Positions 61,973 to 64,000 of a stretch of DNA of 64,000 nucleotides are shown in pieces. A program made the translations under genes and the position numbers. Every line of letters begins with the position of its first letter. The stretch's first letter is position 1. A model generated the notes under the pieces. The model was not told the origin of the DNA, ran no database searches, and saw only the letters and a program-made list of their open reading frames with translations. The stretch covers positions 248,001 to 312,000 of the forward strand of contig JAULSN010000014.1 in NCBI GenBank assembly GCA_033439765.1. Reading direction: 5' to 3'. Source of the stretch: Lasiosphaeria ovina (taxonomy: Eukaryota; Ascomycota; Sordariomycetes; Sordariales; Lasiosphaeriaceae).

Positions 61973-62511
61973 CGACCAACTGGTGCGGCATCATGGCTCT
62001 CTGGTTGACTCCGCCGAGGTCCCATTGGGCCCACTTGTGCAGCTCTTTGAGCGCGCCGTAGTTGAACGAACCCCATTTCCGATCGTCGGGGATCGGGTCC
62101 GGTCCGCGGGCGTCCAGCTCCGCGATGCACGCCTATGCGTCCTCTACCGACATCCATCCTCTGAGCTCCACGGCCTTGATCAACATCCACTCGTCCGTGA
62201 ACCTCGGCACCTCCTTGAAGGGGTGACCTCGGGTAATGATCGACTTGATCTGGAAGCTCTGCTATAGGTCGTTCGCTACCCGTTCGCGGGTGGTCTCCTA
62301 GTCCACGTCCGCGCCGTCGGCTTCGCTGGCGAGCCTATCCACGAGCAGTTCCTGGGTACCCATATAGTCGCTGAACGACTGCTTGTCGGGGAAAAACATG
62401 GGAAACGTCTTGGCGACGTCTTCCTTGACGTAGCTTACATGCAGGCCGGGAAATGTTATCTAATACATTTGGCTACCAAGGAGTGGGGTAACTATTCTAT
62501 GGCCCGAAATT

Positions 62512-64000
62512 CTAATACAGATTGGGAGCCTTCCCAAGCTTCTTGCTGGGTGAGGCGTTATCGGTCTCGCTGACGCTCGCACTACGGCGAAGACTCTTTG
62601 AGGGCGACAGCGAGCGACGGAGGCGCCTACCAATAGATCCCAGCCACTCCCGGCCCCTGCTCCGAATAGTCGGCGACTCGATAGCACGGTCGAGGTGGAA
62701 CTTCTGAATGCTTGCAACGTACTCGCAGTACTCTCGTACCATCCTGTTTGTCTCTTCCTCGGTTGTACATGTGTCAGCGATAGCTGACGCCACGTATGCG
62801 CGAGGGCGATAGAACACTGGCCCTTGATGATCCGCTGGTTCGATCATGGCGCCCCTCAAAGCCTGCCACACGGGGGAATAACGTCGACTCCATTCCTCTC
62901 CGCCACCATACTTATTTTTCAGGGCCCAAGGACCCTCCTGAGAATGCCACAGAACGCAGATCTTACCGTCAGGGCGATTTAGGCAATGATCGTCGACAAA
63001 CTTGTCGATAAGGAGACAAGCGTCCCATCTGAAACAGATCAAATCGGCGGTCTCGGAAGCAGACGGGGCGCCAGATATGTTATTAATGAACTGGAAAAGC
63101 CCACCCGCAACGGCAACATTCTGCCCCTTTTCCCAATCGCCGGGGCAGAGAACCTCGACAAATAGCTTTGCCATACTAAATACTCGAGATTGTACCATTG
63201 CTTGCGTAATCTCGTCGGTAATAGTATTGGAGTCGGCGCCGCCTGTGCGATAGTCGGCAGGCGTGGTCTCATTGTCGTTGGCGTCTGGTTGGTGGGGGTA
63301 CGTCGGCAATGCTTCCCAGCGCTGTCTGAAATGGGCTAATGGGATCCCTGATCTTCTAGTCCAAGAATACTCCCAATTGTCATCCTGAGCGCTGAAGCAG
63401 AAGCTGTCGGATAGGAAGCGAGAGAATCCCCGCGCCCCTAAAACATCCTTGATAGAACGACAAAACTCATTGTACGTTTTTGTCTGCATCTCGGTAGGCT
63501 CCGTGGGTTGGAGGCAGGTATCGTCGTCTGTAAAATAGTCTGGATTGACTGTAATTGGTACTCCCGAACTACTGCCCTGTCCAAGCAATAGTGGCGTCGA
63601 GGCGTCCGAGAGCGACGCGATAGTTGCTCCAGCAAAAACGGACCCGCAGGCTCGTCCCATACTACCCGATACCCGCCACGAGATTGATGTATCGTCGGGT
63701 GTTGCGGCAGCCATTGTTGTTATATTCAGCTCAGGGGTAACTACCCAGCCTCCAGAGAAACAGGCTGTCGTGAACAAGGTGACCGATACGTACGGCTCTA
63801 GGGCTGCTTTGAGCTGTACGATACTGATGCCCTTATGCCGGGCGCCATTGTCGAGGCAGAGTAAGTGATTATCGATACCGTGACAAAAAACCATAAGAAG
63901 AAGTGGGCAGCCACTCTTCTTGGCCCGGAGAGATGCTTCATTGACTTCGTTGAGAAATCTGTCGATCATCTTGGTAGACTCGACGAGAGTGACTGGGGTG
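62512..64000 (-). CDS. Caspase-fold (clan CD) protease-like protein, 5' end outside window
   Basis: Open minus frame from the right edge to a stop at 62512; at least 485 residues from the ATG at 63969, but the frame stays open upstream (TPVTLVESTK), so the start is probably beyond the edge. The caspase-fold dyad is visible: PLLLMVFCHGIDNH (His30 counting from that ATG) and VSVTLFTTACFSGGW (Cys70), each after a hydrophobic strand. Next come SGSMGRACGSVFAG and a long region with DWEYSWTRRSGIPLAHFRQR and CLLIDKFVDDHC. The tail is basic and Ser-rich (RRLRRSLSPSKSLRRS), perhaps phosphorylated. Such single-domain proteins are common in filamentous ascomycetes and uncharacterised; a role in regulated cell death is inference. 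No breaks. Confidence 0.7.
   Translation of the reverse strand, partial: TPVTLVESTKMIDRFLNEVNEASLRAKKSGCPLLLMVFCHGIDNHLLCLDNGARHKGISIVQLKAALEPYVSVTLFTTACFSGGWVVTPELNITTMAAATPDDTSISWRVSGSMGRACGSVFAGATIASLSDASTPLLLGQGSSSGVPITVNPDYFTDDDTCLQPTEPTEMQTKTYNEFCRSIKDVLGARGFSRFLSDSFCFSAQDDNWEYSWTRRSGIPLAHFRQRWEALPTYPHQPDANDNETTPADYRTGGADSNTITDEITQAMVQSRVFSMAKLFVEVLCPGDWEKGQNVAVAGGLFQFINNISGAPSASETADLICFRWDACLLIDKFVDDHCLNRPDGKICVLWHSQEGPWALKNKYGGGEEWSRRYSPVWQALRGAMIEPADHQGPVFYRPRAYVASAIADTCTTEEETNRMVREYCEYVASIQKFHLDRAIESPTIRSRGREWLGSIGRRLRRSLSPSKSLRRSASVSETDNASPSKKLGKAPNLY

Larger units (their letters stand above)
61041..62446 (-). pseudogene. SNF2-type helicase/ATPase fragment
   Basis: Minus strand, three exon parts: about 61973-62446, 61265-61832 and 61041-61131. 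Exon 1 reads VSYVKEDVAKTFPMFFPDKQ, SFQIKSIITRGHPFKEVPRF, KWGSFNYGALKELHKWAQWD with three TAG stops. Splicing gives HQLVDAWMMYRMETSPLA, Walker A LMNEVGTGKTFTY, LVVMPANLVAQTFRE, VVISSYTTLYRRWMKKSTKE. This is the first RecA lobe (motifs I-Ib) of the Snf2 family; motif II and the second lobe are absent. Exon 3 reads EATTAAQGSLRSDGFEGYIQ before the MITE. Fungal SNF2 homologues of this sort are multi-copy and often near mobile DNA. Both introns contain the same hairpin. Confidence 0.7.

Overview
The window is nuclear DNA of a filamentous ascomycete (Pezizomycotina). Introns are short with GT...AG ends and CTAAC/CTAAT-like branch sites, the families are fungal (DUF3669, DUF3716-like, MED19/Rox3, DUF6589), and mobile-element remnants carry C-to-T-type stop codons as left by RIP (repeat-induced point mutation). 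MED19 looks most like the Sordariomycete form, from memory of that family. The region is gene-poor, repeat-rich and accessory or subtelomere-like. Family calls rest on reading the translations by eye; no database search was run.

Layout. 1-7.5 kb: a truncated BTB-type fragment, an intact MED19/Rox3 gene (minus), a 2.5-kb minisatellite and an intact DUF3669 gene (plus). 8.3-10.6 kb: a Tc1/mariner element with 30-bp inverted ends and a TA duplication, then a broken MSN2/SEB1-like C2H2 factor. 12-25.4 kb: minisatellites, GC-rich palindromic units and shards of host genes (malate dehydrogenase, protein kinase C C1 domain, a bHLH factor, DUF3669, C2H2). A two-exon TLC-like membrane protein gene sits here inside a composite element. 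26-35 kb: a two-exon DUF3716-like gene, a Copia retrotransposon scrambled by internal inversions and hit by a 624-bp element with an exact 9-bp target duplication, and a PIF/Harbinger transposon interrupted by another element. 35-50 kb: mostly unrecognised sequence and dispersed repeats, with one intact trypsin-like serine protease gene (plus). 50-64 kb: two diverged DUF6589 copies flank an intact HNH nuclease gene; then a RIP-damaged RecQ-type helicase, a SNF2-type helicase pseudogene with two related hairpin introns, and a caspase-fold gene running off the right edge.

A dispersed non-autonomous GC-rich family, called R here, links many of these places. Its left end reads AAAATAAGCTACCTGGC, its right end CCGTTCAGCTGAA, and it holds a GC core around GCCTCCGGCGGCCCTCC. 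R ends delimit the composite element with the TLC-like gene, R interrupts the Harbinger transposase and a coiled-coil gene, and derivatives of its core sit beside many gene shards.

Probably functional: MED19, DUF3669, the TLC-like gene, the DUF3716-like gene, the serine protease, the HNH protein and the caspase-like gene. Most other long open frames are read-through of repeats.
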